Both the position numbers and the translations under genes were made by a program. Source: an uncultured Sphingomonadales bacterium (lineage in GTDB: Bacteria; Pseudomonadota; Alphaproteobacteria; Sphingomonadales; Sphingomonadaceae). From it: a DNA stretch of 6,240 nucleotides. The DNA lies in contig CAJBSR010000344.1 in the NCBI GenBank assembly GCA_903958285.1, positions 1 through 6,240 of the forward strand, in the 5' to 3' direction. Each line of letters starts with the position of its first letter. Position 1 is the stretch's first letter. Shown here piece by piece: positions 1 to 5,741 of this stretch. Under the pieces are notes generated by a model. The model was not told the origin of the DNA. It searched no databases and saw only the letters and a program-made list of their open reading frames with translations.

Positions 1-983
1 CACCGCTTGTCCCGAGCGAAGTCGAGGGACGTGTTAAAGGTGTCTCGACTTCGCTCGACACAAATGGATTGGAAGGCCCCGCTATCTCCGGCGCGGACCA
101 TGCCCGCGCCTTTGTCGAGGTGCAGAACGGGTGCGACCATGATTGCACCTTCTGCGTCACCACTTTGGCGCGCGGGCCAAGCCGCTCCCTCCCCGCAGGT
201 GCCATCATTGATGCGATCAAAGCCCGTGTTGATGCCGGCCAGAAGGAAGTCATCCTGACCGGTGTGGACCTCACCAGCTATGGCCCCGACCTGCCGGGCA
301 GCCCCACGCTCGGCTTGCTGGTCGAACGCATCCTGACGCACGTTCCTGCGCTGGAGCGGCTGCGTCTTTCCTCGCTCGACTCCATTGAGATTGACGACCG
401 GTTGTTTGATCTCATCACAGGGGAGACCCGCATCATGCCGCATGTTCACCTCTCGCTTCAATCGGGCGATGACATGATCTTGAAGCGCATGAAGCGCCGC
501 CACTTGCGCGCCGATGCCGTCCGGCTGGTCGAGCGGCTAAAGGCCAAGCGTCCCGATATCGCCATTGGGGCCGACATCATCGCAGGCTTCCCGACCGAAG
601 AGGCGGACATGTTCGCAAACTCCCTCGCGCTGCTCGAGGATTGCGACATCGTGTTCGGCCATATCTTCCCTTACAGCCCCCGCCCCGGCACAGCAGCAGC
701 GCGGATGCCGCAACTCGACCGCGCCACCATAAAAGCACGGGCAGACCGGCTACGCACCGCAGCACAGGGCCGCAAAGCGCGCTGGCTGGAGAGCCTGATC
801 GGCACAGAAAGACGTGTCCTCATCGAACGCGACGGGCGCACCGGCCATGCCGAAAACCATGCCTCTGTTGAAATTCCCGCAACAGAGGATTTCCGCTTTG
901 CGCCCGATGCCTTAAAGGGCCGCATCATGACCCTGACCATTACCGCGAGCAACGGCGCCAAGCTGACCGGCATCCCTGCATGA
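1..983 (+). CDS. mtaB: tRNA N6-threonylcarbamoyladenosine (t6A37) methylthiotransferase MtaB, 5'-truncated
   Basis: Radical-SAM enzyme that converts t6A to ms2t6A at position 37 of ANN-decoding tRNAs, using SAM and two 4Fe-4S clusters. The N-terminal cluster domain lies off the window; 326 residues are visible, reading from base 3. The radical-SAM motif CDHDCTFC (cysteine codons 132-134, 144-146, 153-155) gives CxxxCxxC. LTGVDLTSYG, HLSLQSGDD and a C-terminal TRAM-like stretch (about 800-983) follow, as in MtaB rather than MiaB or RimO. The frame stays open to the left edge through a REP-like inverted pair (9-61), so the first complete start visible (TTG at 69) is not the real one. The stop overlaps the ftsY start by four bases (ATGA), which suggests translational coupling. 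Family assignment is firm from motifs; the N-terminus and the exact effect of the inserted palindrome cannot be judged here. Confidence 0.92.
   Translation, partial: PLVPSEVEGRVKGVSTSLDTNGLEGPAISGADHARAFVEVQNGCDHDCTFCVTTLARGPSRSLPAGAIIDAIKARVDAGQKEVILTGVDLTSYGPDLPGSPTLGLLVERILTHVPALERLRLSSLDSIEIDDRLFDLITGETRIMPHVHLSLQSGDDMILKRMKRRHLRADAVRLVERLKAKRPDIAIGADIIAGFPTEEADMFANSLALLEDCDIVFGHIFPYSPRPGTAAARMPQLDRATIKARADRLRTAAQGRKARWLESLIGTERRVLIERDGRTGHAENHASVEIPATEDFRFAPDALKGRIMTLTITASNGAKLTGIPA
9..61. repeat. REP-like inverted pair (REPIN-type) inside mtaB
   Basis: Two arms, 9-30 and 40-61, are inverted copies around a 9-base spacer. They share the exact 14-base core CGAGCGAAGTCGAG (13-26) / CTCGACTTCGCTCG. 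Each arm is also bounded by its own short complement (GTCCC/GGGAC on the left, GTGTC/GACAC on the right), the usual sign of REP units kept as hairpins. Palindromes with this core are, from memory, abundant between genes in sphingomonads. This one lies in an open reading frame and encodes about 18 residues (VPSEVEGR...VSTSLDTN) just before the radical-SAM domain. No transposase of the RAYT type is visible in the window. Confidence 0.85.
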
Positions 984-1918
984 GCGACGAGGAAAACACG
1001 CCCTGGCACAAGAAGCTGCTCGGCGGCTTCAAACGCACGTCGGAACGGCTGACCGAGAATCTGACCGGCCTTGTCACCAAGTCCAAGCTCGACGCGGAAA
1101 CGCTCGACGAGATTGAAGAGGCGCTGATCGTCTCTGACCTTGGCCCCGCTACCGCGCACCGCATCCGCAACCGGCTGGCCGACAGCCGCTATGAGCGCGG
1201 CATCGACGAAGCGGGTGTCCGCGAAGTGCTGGCGAGCGAGATCCGCGATGTGTTGGCACCTGTGGCCAAGCCGCTCGACATCATCGCCTTTCCGCGCCCC
1301 CAGGTGATCCTCGTCATCGGCGTGAACGGCTCCGGCAAGACGACGACCATCGCCAAGCTGGCGCATCTGTTTCTGGAACAGGATTACGGCGTCATGCTGG
1401 CGGCAGGCGACACCTTCCGTGCTGCTGCCATTGGCCAGTTGAAAGTTTGGGCAGACCGCTTGGGCGTTCCGATCGTGTCGGGCGCCGAAGGGGGCGATGC
1501 GGCGGGCATTGTGTTCGACGCGGTGAAGCAGGCGACGGAGACAGGCATCGACGTGCTGATCGTCGACACAGCCGGCCGCCTTCAGAACAAGCGCGAGCTG
1601 ATGGACGAACTGGCCAAGATCCGCCGCGTCCTTGGCCGCATCAACCCGGCCTCCCCGCATGACGTTGTCCTCGTCCTTGATGCGACAACGGGGCAGAATG
1701 CGTTGTCGCAGATCGAAATTTTCAAGGAAGTGGCGGGCGTTACCGGCCTCGTCATGACCAAGCTCGACGGCACCGCACGTGGCGGTGTGCTCGTCGCGGC
1801 AGCCGAAAAGTTCGGCCTGCCCATCCACGCCATTGGCGTTGGGGAGACCATCGGTGATCTCCGCCCGTTTGACGCAGACGAAGTCGCCAACATCATCGCC
1901 GGAGCAGACAAGGCATGA
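980..1918 (+). CDS. ftsY: Signal recognition particle receptor FtsY
   Basis: SRP-type GTPase that docks Ffh-ribosome complexes at the inner membrane and passes nascent membrane proteins to SecYEG. The 312-residue protein has a helical N domain (about 10-95) and the NG GTPase core. The motifs are G1 GVNGSGKT (114-121), the insertion-box motif DTFRAAA (144-150), G3 DTAGR (196-200), G4 TKLD (260-263) and the closing GVGE...DLRPF (286-297). The acidic A domain of the E. coli protein is nearly absent; only SDEEN remains at the N-terminus, which is common in alphaproteobacteria. The ATG at 980 overlaps the mtaB stop and the gene's own stop overlaps the next start, so it is the middle gene of a coupled three-gene operon. 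Nothing looks damaged. Confidence 0.97.
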   Translation: MSDEENTPWHKKLLGGFKRTSERLTENLTGLVTKSKLDAETLDEIEEALIVSDLGPATAHRIRNRLADSRYERGIDEAGVREVLASEIRDVLAPVAKPLDIIAFPRPQVILVIGVNGSGKTTTIAKLAHLFLEQDYGVMLAAGDTFRAAAIGQLKVWADRLGVPIVSGAEGGDAAGIVFDAVKQATETGIDVLIVDTAGRLQNKRELMDELAKIRRVLGRINPASPHDVVLVLDATTGQNALSQIEIFKEVAGVTGLVMTKLDGTARGGVLVAAAEKFGLPIHAIGVGETIGDLRPFDADEVANIIAGADKA

Positions 1919-2511
1919 CGCAAGAGCCGCAGACCCCCAAGGCACAGGCCCAAGCCGCGCCCAATCTGCTCGTTGATCTCGGGCCGCTCGGCGTGTTCCT
2001 GCTCACCTATTGGGCAGCGGGCGTGTGGATCGCCACAGGCGCCTTCATGGCCGCCACGCTGGCAGCCATCATCTGGTCCAAGCTGAAGCACGGCAAGGTC
2101 TCGGTATTGCTGATGTTCTCGGGCGTCATGGTGCTGTTCTTCGGCGGCCTCACCATCTGGCTGCACGATGAAACCTTCATCAAGATGAAGCCGACGCTGT
2201 ACTACGTCATGGTCGCTGGGATCCTCTTCTTCGGGACTCTGACCAAGAAGCCGACGCTCGAACTGGTGATGGCGCACGCCTATCCCGAACTGAGTCAGCG
2301 CGGCTGGCATTTGCTGACGCGCAATTTCGCTTGGTTCTTCATCGGCATGGCGATCCTCAATGAGATCGTCTGGCGCAACAGCTCAACGGGCTTCTGGCTC
2401 GGCTATAAGCTGTGGGGTGCGCTGCCACTTACCCTGCTGTTCGGTGGGCTCAACGTGCCGATGATCCTGCGGCACAGTGCGACGGTGGAGGGAGAAGCGG
2501 ACAAGGCATAG
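1915..2511 (+). CDS. ispZ: Inner-membrane septation/intracellular-septation family protein (YciB/IspZ)
   Basis: A 198-residue polytopic inner-membrane protein of the YciB (IspZ/IspA) family. The family is linked to cell-envelope integrity and septation in enterics and Shigella; its biochemical activity is not settled. Family signatures are present: GGLTIWLHDETFIKMKPT (77-94) and ILNEIVWR (147-154). About five or six hydrophobic segments can be drawn (roughly 23-40, 43-56, 64-84, 94-110, 133-152, 165-186). A hydrophilic, Gln/Ala/Pro-rich N-terminal extension of about 17 residues precedes the conserved part. The start is chosen because ATG 1915 overlaps the ftsY stop by four bases, matching the previous junction. 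It ends the left operon and faces pspF. Confidence 0.92.
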   Translation: MTQEPQTPKAQAQAAPNLLVDLGPLGVFLLTYWAAGVWIATGAFMAATLAAIIWSKLKHGKVSVLLMFSGVMVLFFGGLTIWLHDETFIKMKPTLYYVMVAGILFFGTLTKKPTLELVMAHAYPELSQRGWHLLTRNFAWFFIGMAILNEIVWRNSSTGFWLGYKLWGALPLTLLFGGLNVPMILRHSATVEGEADKA

Positions 2512-2520
2512 CCTTTCCCA

Positions 2521-2607
2521 ACCGCTCGCCCTGAGCTTGTCGAAGGGCCGTCCTTTTACTTTGGGGCACAGGAAAGACAGTCCTTCGACAAGCTCAGGAC
2601 GAACGGG
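2521..2607. repeat. REP-like inverted pair between convergent ispZ and pspF
   Basis: Arms 2528-2548 and 2580-2600 are inverted copies matching at 19 of 21 positions, with the shared core CCTGAGCTTGTCGAAGG. The two differences are compensatory within each arm (GCCC/GGGC versus GTCC/GGAC), so each can still pair internally. Similarity continues outward (CCGCTCG at 2522-2528 against CGAACGG on the other side). The 31-base spacer shows nothing recognisable. The element fills almost the whole 108-base gap between two converging genes, so a folded transcript could block read-through in both directions. No separate terminator with a U-run is visible for either gene. Confidence 0.9.
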
Positions 2608-2619
2608 ATTTTGTGGGAT

Positions 2620-3639
2620 TTAAGCCGCCGCCTCGAGCAACCCGTGCTTCTTCAAGCAGTGCCGCAACTGATCATAGGTCAGCCCAAGCGCCTTGGCCGT
2701 CGCGCGCTGGTTATGCCGGTGCCGCCGCAACGCCTCTTCCAGTAAGGAGCGTTCATAGCCATGGACCGCTGCGCGGAAATCCTCGGGTAGGGTCAAAGGC
2801 GGCGCATCGTTTACAGACTTCTCTGCAGGCGCCGCCTCTGACAGCCCCTGCCCCGTCATCGGCTGCCAAGGCGACACGAACGGATCGAAGACGATGTTGC
2901 CGACCGGCAGGCTCGTATCATCCCAGCGATAAACGGCGCGCTCCGCCACATTGCGCAACTCACGGATATTGCCCGGCCAGGGATAGGCTTCCATCTCCGC
3001 CATCGCCTCATGATCAAAGCCCGGCCAGCGCGGCCAATCCAGTTCGGCCGCCATGCGCCGTCCGAAAAAGTCGGCGAGTTGGGCAATATCCCCGTCCCGC
3101 GCACGCAGGGGCGGCAGGGTAATCACATCAAAGGATAGCCGGTCGAGAAGGTCGGCGCGGAACCGGCCCTGATCAACCATGGCGGGCAGATGTTCATTGG
3201 TGGCCGCGACAATGCGCACATCAACGCGCACCGGCTTGTTCGCGCCGATGCGGGTAATCTCGCCATATTCAACCGCGCGGAGCAACCGTTCCTGCGCGCC
3301 CGCCGACAGCGTTCCGAGCTCATCGAGGAAGAGCGTGCCGCCATCCGCCTCTTCAAAACGTCCCGTCCGCGCGCGGGTGGCGCCGGTGAAGGCACCGGCC
3401 TCATGGCCGAACAATTCCGCCTCAATGAGCGTTTCGGTCAGCGCCGCGCAGTTCATGGCCACAAACGGCCCATCCCAGCGCGTGCTGAGGCGGTGGAGGC
3501 GTTCCGCCACCAGTTCCTTGCCGGTCCCGCGTTCTCCAATGACGAGCACCGGTCGGTTGAGATGGGCCGCCCGGCTGACGCGTTCGACGCTGTCGAGAAA
3601 GGCGAGCGATTGCCCGATGAATTGATTGTCGCGCTCCAT
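2620..3639 (-). CDS. pspF: Psp operon transcriptional activator PspF (sigma-54 enhancer-binding AAA+ protein)
   Basis: Activates sigma-54 promoters of the phage-shock regulon by ATP-driven remodelling of the closed complex; PspA binding keeps it inactive. The 339 residues carry Walker A GERGTGKE (35-42), the sigma-54-contacting loop GAFTGA (82-87), Walker [10 protein letters not shown] (100-108), arginine-finger region FRADLLDRL (160-168), sensor [10 protein letters not shown] (221-228) and a Fis-type helix-turn-helix (about 298-333). There is no N-terminal regulatory domain, as in E. coli PspF. Trp55 in STRWDGPF matches the PspF tryptophan loop implicated in PspA binding. The ATG at 3637-3639 is preferred because [11 protein letters not shown] aligns with the E. 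coli N-terminus. A TTG two codons upstream (3643-3645) is the alternative. No good ribosome binding site precedes either. Divergent location next to pspA supports the call. Confidence 0.95.
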   Translation of the reverse strand: MERDNQFIGQSLAFLDSVERVSRAAHLNRPVLVIGERGTGKELVAERLHRLSTRWDGPFVAMNCAALTETLIEAELFGHEAGAFTGATRARTGRFEEADGGTLFLDELGTLSAGAQERLLRAVEYGEITRIGANKPVRVDVRIVAATNEHLPAMVDQGRFRADLLDRLSFDVITLPPLRARDGDIAQLADFFGRRMAAELDWPRWPGFDHEAMAEMEAYPWPGNIRELRNVAERAVYRWDDTSLPVGNIVFDPFVSPWQPMTGQGLSEAAPAEKSVNDAPPLTLPEDFRAAVHGYERSLLEEALRRHRHNQRATAKALGLTYDQLRHCLKKHGLLEAAA

Positions 3640-3648
3640 TGCCAAACA

Positions 3649-3665
3649 TTAGTATATTTTCCTAA
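3649..3665. promoter_or_regulatory. Candidate PspF enhancer (UAS) dyad
   Basis: TTAGTATATTTTCCTAA is a TTAG-N9-CTAA inverted repeat about 102-118 bases upstream of the predicted sigma-54 start site. As recalled, the E. coli pspA enhancer contains a site of the same form (TTAG-N9-CTAA, followed by C) at a similar distance. The following base here is also C. Only one such site is found, whereas E. coli has two adjacent ones. The assignment is by resemblance and position. Confidence 0.55.
3651..3656 (-). promoter_or_regulatory. Possible -10 element of pspF, inside the enhancer dyad
   Basis: Minus strand TATACT is a near-consensus -10 hexamer ending about 11 bases before the pspF ATG. It would give a leader of only about five bases, in line with the lack of a Shine-Dalgarno sequence. 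No convincing -35 is seen at 16-18 bases; the TTGCTG at 3670-3675 is only 13 bases away. The hexamer lies within the candidate PspF site, so PspF binding could repress its own gene. Weak evidence. Confidence 0.3.
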
Positions 3666-3694
3666 CATTCAGCAATAGCGTACCCGCAAAAACA

Positions 3695-3707
3695 TACCAC
3701 TTTGATT
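3695..3707 (-). promoter_or_regulatory. Candidate IHF site in the psp control region
   Basis: The minus strand reads AATCAAAGTGGTA, which fits the IHF consensus WATCAANNNNTTR with one mismatch. It lies about 60-72 bases upstream of the predicted start, between the enhancer dyad and the sigma-54 promoter, where a DNA bend would help looping. It overlaps a separate 6-bp dyad, CCACTT/AAGTGG (3697-3702 and 3711-3716), which could instead be a second protein-binding site. Confidence 0.4.
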
Positions 3708-3740
3708 GTGAAGTGGCGGAAATGCGCCGTCTCCGCAAAC

Positions 3741-3756
3741 TGGCACGGTCCATGCT
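3741..3756 (+). promoter_or_regulatory. Sigma-54 (-24/-12) promoter of the psp operon
   Basis: TGGCACGGTCCATGCT matches the consensus TGGCACG-N4-TTGCW with one mismatch (A for T at the first -12 base). The essential GG-N10-GC spacing is exact. Transcription would start near 3767, giving a 54-base leader to the first ORF. A small hairpin, CCGCA/TGCGG (3771-3784, 4-base loop), would sit at the very 5' end of that RNA. The position just upstream of the psp genes, divergent from pspF, strongly supports it. Confidence 0.88.
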
Positions 3757-3820
3757 GTTCTCTAGGCATACCGCAAACATGCGGCCCAACATTCAACGCC
3801 AAAGTTCAGGGAGACCTAAC

Positions 3821-3976
3821 ATGACACGCTACAACTCTTTCGATTTCCGCAACTCGGTTCTCGCCATCGTCGCAACGATCCTCGTGAGCACCAGCAGCCT
3901 CTTCTTCGCCGCTGGCCCCATCGGCCAGGCGAATGCGGCGACAGTCCAGACCCAGTCGGCCTATCCGCTCGCATAA
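3821..3976 (+). CDS. Small membrane or exported protein, first gene of the psp operon (unrecognised)
   Basis: I do not recognise a named family. The 51-residue product has a short polar, basic N-terminus (Arg3, Arg10), a hydrophobic stretch at about 12-31 (SVLAIVATILV...FFAA), and a short polar tail. The hydrophobic stretch could be one membrane anchor, or a signal peptide with an AxA-type site near QANA (36-39) leaving a peptide of about 12 residues. The ATG at 3821 is chosen because AGGGAG (3808-3813) lies seven bases upstream. The in-frame GTG at 3713 lies upstream of the sigma-54 promoter and cannot be on that transcript. It would be the first protein made when the Psp response is induced. 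A role in membrane stress is inferred only from location. The reading frame is plausible but short, so a comparative check matters. Confidence 0.7.
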   Translation: MTRYNSFDFRNSVLAIVATILVSTSSLFFAAGPIGQANAATVQTQSAYPLA

Positions 3977-3983
3977 CCCCCTA

Positions 3984-4048
3984 CCGGCCGTTCCCCCCGG
4001 CCGGAGACCCCGCCGGGGAAGGTGACCATCCCCCAAACCTTCCCCGGC
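3984..4048 (+). promoter_or_regulatory. Strong stem-loops in the RNA between the small ORF and pspA
   Basis: The 120-base gap holds two GC-rich stem-loops. Stem 1 pairs CCGGCCG (3984-3990) with CGGCCGG (3998-4004). Stem 2 is a perfect 12-bp pairing of 4012-4023 with 4037-4048 around a 13-base loop. A third pairing, CCCCGG (3995-4000) with CCGGGG (4013-4018), would exclude both, so two alternative folds are possible. The bases after stem 2 are C-rich with only three T's, so it is not a standard intrinsic terminator. It may act as partial attenuator, RNA stability element or processing site. The pspA ribosome binding site (4083-4087) is outside the stems. Confidence 0.6.
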
Positions 4049-4096
4049 CCCCTTTCACCAGTAACCACAGCGTCACACAGTCAGGAGTTTCAACAG

Positions 4097-4762
4097 ATGG
4101 GCATCTTCTCGCGCACCCGCGACATCATCGCCGCCAATGTCACCGACCTTCTCGATAAGGCCGAAGACCCCGCCAAGATGATCCGCATGATCATTATGGA
4201 AATGGAAGAAACACTGATCGAGGTCCGCGCATCCGCCGCGCGCACCATCGCCGACCAGAAGGAACTGCGCCGCCACATCGCGAAGCTGGAAACCCTTCAG
4301 GACAGCTGGAAGGAAAAGGCCGAACTCGCGCTCTCCAAGGATCGCGAAGACCTCGCCAAGGCCGCGCTTGTCGAACGCCAGAAGGCCGCCGACATGGGCG
4401 AACAGCTGAAGAGCGAAATTGCCGTCCTTGATGATGCGCTGCGCGCCAATGAGGAAGACATCTCAAAGCTGCAGGCTAAGCTGCGGGAGGCCCGCGCCCG
4501 CCAGAACACCATCACGACCCGTCTGGAAGCGGCGAACAACCGCATCCGCGTGCGGGAAGCCTATGCCGGCACCCGCGTCGATGAAGCCTTTGCACGCTTC
4601 GACATGCTCGATCGCCGTGTGGATCTCGCCGAAGGCCGTGCCGATGCGCTTGGCCTGGGCGCCGCCCCCAAGTCGCTCGAAGAGGAAATCGCCGAGCTGA
4701 AGTCGAACGAAAAGGTCGACGCCGAACTGGAAGCCATGAAGGCTGCCGTGAAGAAGGGCTGA
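4097..4762 (+). CDS. pspA: Phage shock protein A (PspA/IM30/Vipp1 family, ESCRT-III-like)
   Basis: Peripheral inner-membrane protein that inhibits PspF in unstressed cells and oligomerises on damaged membrane to preserve proton-motive force. At 221 residues it has the family's usual length. The N-terminus MGIFSRTRDIIAANVTDLLD forms the amphipathic membrane-binding helix. EDPAKMIRMIIMEMEETL (about 23-40) is the signature region, followed by long charged coiled-coil helices to about residue 180. The ATG at 4097 is chosen because the conserved MGIFSR start is there and AGGAG (4083-4087) lies nine bases upstream. The longer in-frame GTG at 4022 would add 25 unrelated residues and begins inside a hairpin. 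pspB follows after four bases. Confidence 0.97.
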   Translation: MGIFSRTRDIIAANVTDLLDKAEDPAKMIRMIIMEMEETLIEVRASAARTIADQKELRRHIAKLETLQDSWKEKAELALSKDREDLAKAALVERQKAADMGEQLKSEIAVLDDALRANEEDISKLQAKLREARARQNTITTRLEAANNRIRVREAYAGTRVDEAFARFDMLDRRVDLAEGRADALGLGAAPKSLEEEIAELKSNEKVDAELEAMKAAVKKG

Positions 4763-4766
4763 TCCG

Positions 4767-4994
4767 ATGGAAGAAATCATTGTCGCCCCGCTCGTCGTCG
4801 GCATCCTCTTCCTCGGACTGCCCTGGCTGGTTCTCCACTACATGACCCGTTGGCGGACCGCCGCGACGCTCACGCGCGAAGACGAGAACCTGCTGGACGA
4901 GCTCTATGATCTCGCCCGCCGCCTCGAAGACCGGATGACCACGATCGAACGCATCATCGCCGCTGACGATCCCAACTGGAAGAAGGGCGCCTAA
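4767..4994 (+). CDS. pspB: Phage shock protein B (PspB)
   Basis: Small inner-membrane protein that works with PspC to sense envelope stress and release PspF from PspA. The 75-residue product has one N-terminal transmembrane helix (about 4-26, with LVVGILFLGLPWLVLHY) and a cytoplasmic helix with the PspB pattern LYDLARRLEDRMTTIERI (46-63), ending in DDPNW (67-71). The ATG lies four bases after the pspA stop, and its ribosome binding site (GAAGG, 4753-4757) is inside the end of pspA, so translation is probably coupled. The RLEDRMTTIERI part recurs in the two small proteins downstream. Confidence 0.93.
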   Translation: MEEIIVAPLVVGILFLGLPWLVLHYMTRWRTAATLTREDENLLDELYDLARRLEDRMTTIERIIAADDPNWKKGA

Positions 4995-5030
4995 GAGCGC
5001 CGCCCAAGAAACGCCACAGGAGTAAAAATC

Positions 5031-5411
5031 ATGTCTGCAAGCCGCACCAAATTCTACCTCGACAAACAGAACGCCAAATGGCTCGGCGTCTGCTCCGGGA
5101 TTGCCGATTACACCGGCATCGATGTCACCTGGGTTCGCGTCGGCACGGTCATTTTCACCCTGCTCGGGGGCTTCCCCTGGACGCTGATCGCCTATTGGGT
5201 GACAGCCTGGGTCGCCAATGACAAGCCCTACGGCCTGTATGAGGACAAAGCAGAAAAAGAGTTCTGGCAGGGTGTCCGCCAGTCCCCGGCCCGCACGACG
5301 CGAGACGTCCGGTCCAAGCTGCGCGACATTGACCGCCGCATGGCCGCTGCTGAGACGCACTATACCAGCCGCAACAGCCGCCTTGCCGACGAAATCGACA
5401 ATCTGAAGTAA
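5031..5411 (+). CDS. pspC: Phage shock protein C (PspC)
   Basis: Inner-membrane partner of PspB in stress signalling. The 126 residues begin with a PspC domain (about 6-65): FYLDKQNAKWLGVCSGIADYTGID, then a hydrophobic region (about 36-62) carrying VRVGTVIFTLLGG and WTLIAYWVTAW. A charged linker leads to a C-terminal helix, LRDIDRRMAAAETHYTSRNSRLADEI (97-122). This fits the PspC tail pattern with a central YTS. The start is supported by AGGAG (5018-5022) eight bases upstream. It follows pspB after 36 bases. The tail closely matches those of the next two genes. Confidence 0.94.
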   Translation: MSASRTKFYLDKQNAKWLGVCSGIADYTGIDVTWVRVGTVIFTLLGGFPWTLIAYWVTAWVANDKPYGLYEDKAEKEFWQGVRQSPARTTRDVRSKLRDIDRRMAAAETHYTSRNSRLADEIDNLK

Positions 5412-5440
5412 GCCGTAAAGGCCTAAGGAGGAGATACGAG

Positions 5441-5731
5441 ATGGAATGGGGTGGACCAAATTTCGTCCTGGCGATCATCGCCATCAGCACCATCGGCTGG
5501 GTTGCCACCAGCTGGATCCGCGCCCGCCACGGATATCCGGTGGAAGGCGAATGGGGCGGCAGCGTCTCTAAATCTGATCCCGATGCTGATCGCAAAATCG
5601 CTCTCCTCTCTTCGGAGAATGAGCGCCTTGCAGGACAGGTCAGCCGGCTGGAGGAGCGGATCGCGGTCCTGGAACGCATCGCCACCGATGCGCCCTCGCG
5701 ACTGACCGCCGAAATCGAACGCCTGAAATAA
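5441..5731 (+). CDS. Psp-linked small membrane/coiled-coil protein, paralog 1 (no family name recognised)
   Basis: A 96-residue protein with one transmembrane helix (about 7-25), a short basic linker with HGYPVEGEWG (30-39), and a heptad-like helix from about 50 to the end. The tail LEERIAVLERIATDAPSRLTAEIERLK (70-96, quoted in pieces: LEERIAVLERI, then TDAPSRLTAEIERLK) resembles the PspC tail, and LEERIAVLERI resembles LEDRMTTIERI of PspB. The next gene encodes a clear paralog. A strong AAGGAGGAG (5425-5433) precedes the ATG, so it should be well translated. The 29-base gap after pspC and absence of a terminator put it in the psp operon. A role in Psp signalling or membrane repair is inferred from this and from the tail; no enzyme motif is seen. 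Confidence 0.88.
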   Translation: MEWGGPNFVLAIIAISTIGWVATSWIRARHGYPVEGEWGGSVSKSDPDADRKIALLSSENERLAGQVSRLEERIAVLERIATDAPSRLTAEIERLK

Positions 5732-5741
5732 GGACAGCGAC

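Noticed and set aside
671..1945. Long open frame of 424 codons on the minus strand
   Set aside because: It lies opposite mtaB and ftsY, whose family motifs are clear; its residues show no recognisable domain, and long antisense frames are common in GC-rich codon-biased DNA.
1582..2310. Open frame of 242 codons on the minus strand
   Set aside because: Antisense shadow of ftsY and ispZ, rich in His/Gln/Arg of the kind produced by reversed GC-rich codons.
1..2607. Repeats as CRISPR or insertion-sequence ends
   Set aside because: The two inverted pairs are single elements without regular spacers, target-site duplications or a transposase; they fit REP-type palindromes better.
3190..3678. Open frame of 162 codons on the plus strand
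   Set aside because: Antisense to the well-supported AAA+ domain of pspF, and it runs into the regulatory region.
3697..3716. CCACTT/AAGTGG dyad as the main PspF enhancer
   Set aside because: It is only about 51-70 bases from the start site and overlaps an IHF-like match; the TTAG-N9-CTAA dyad is better placed and resembles the known enhancer form. It is kept only as a possible secondary site.
3713..3820. N-terminal extension of the 51-aa small protein from GTG 3713
   Set aside because: It would span the sigma-54 promoter, so its start is not on the predicted transcript; the internal ATG has a much better ribosome binding site.
4022..4096. GTG-started N-terminal extension of PspA
   Set aside because: It would begin inside a strong hairpin without a ribosome binding site and add 25 residues foreign to the family; the conserved MGIFSR start has a good site.
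4512..5459. Open frame of 315 codons on the minus strand
   Set aside because: It lies opposite pspA-pspB-pspC, all recognised with ribosome binding sites; no domain seen in the antisense product.
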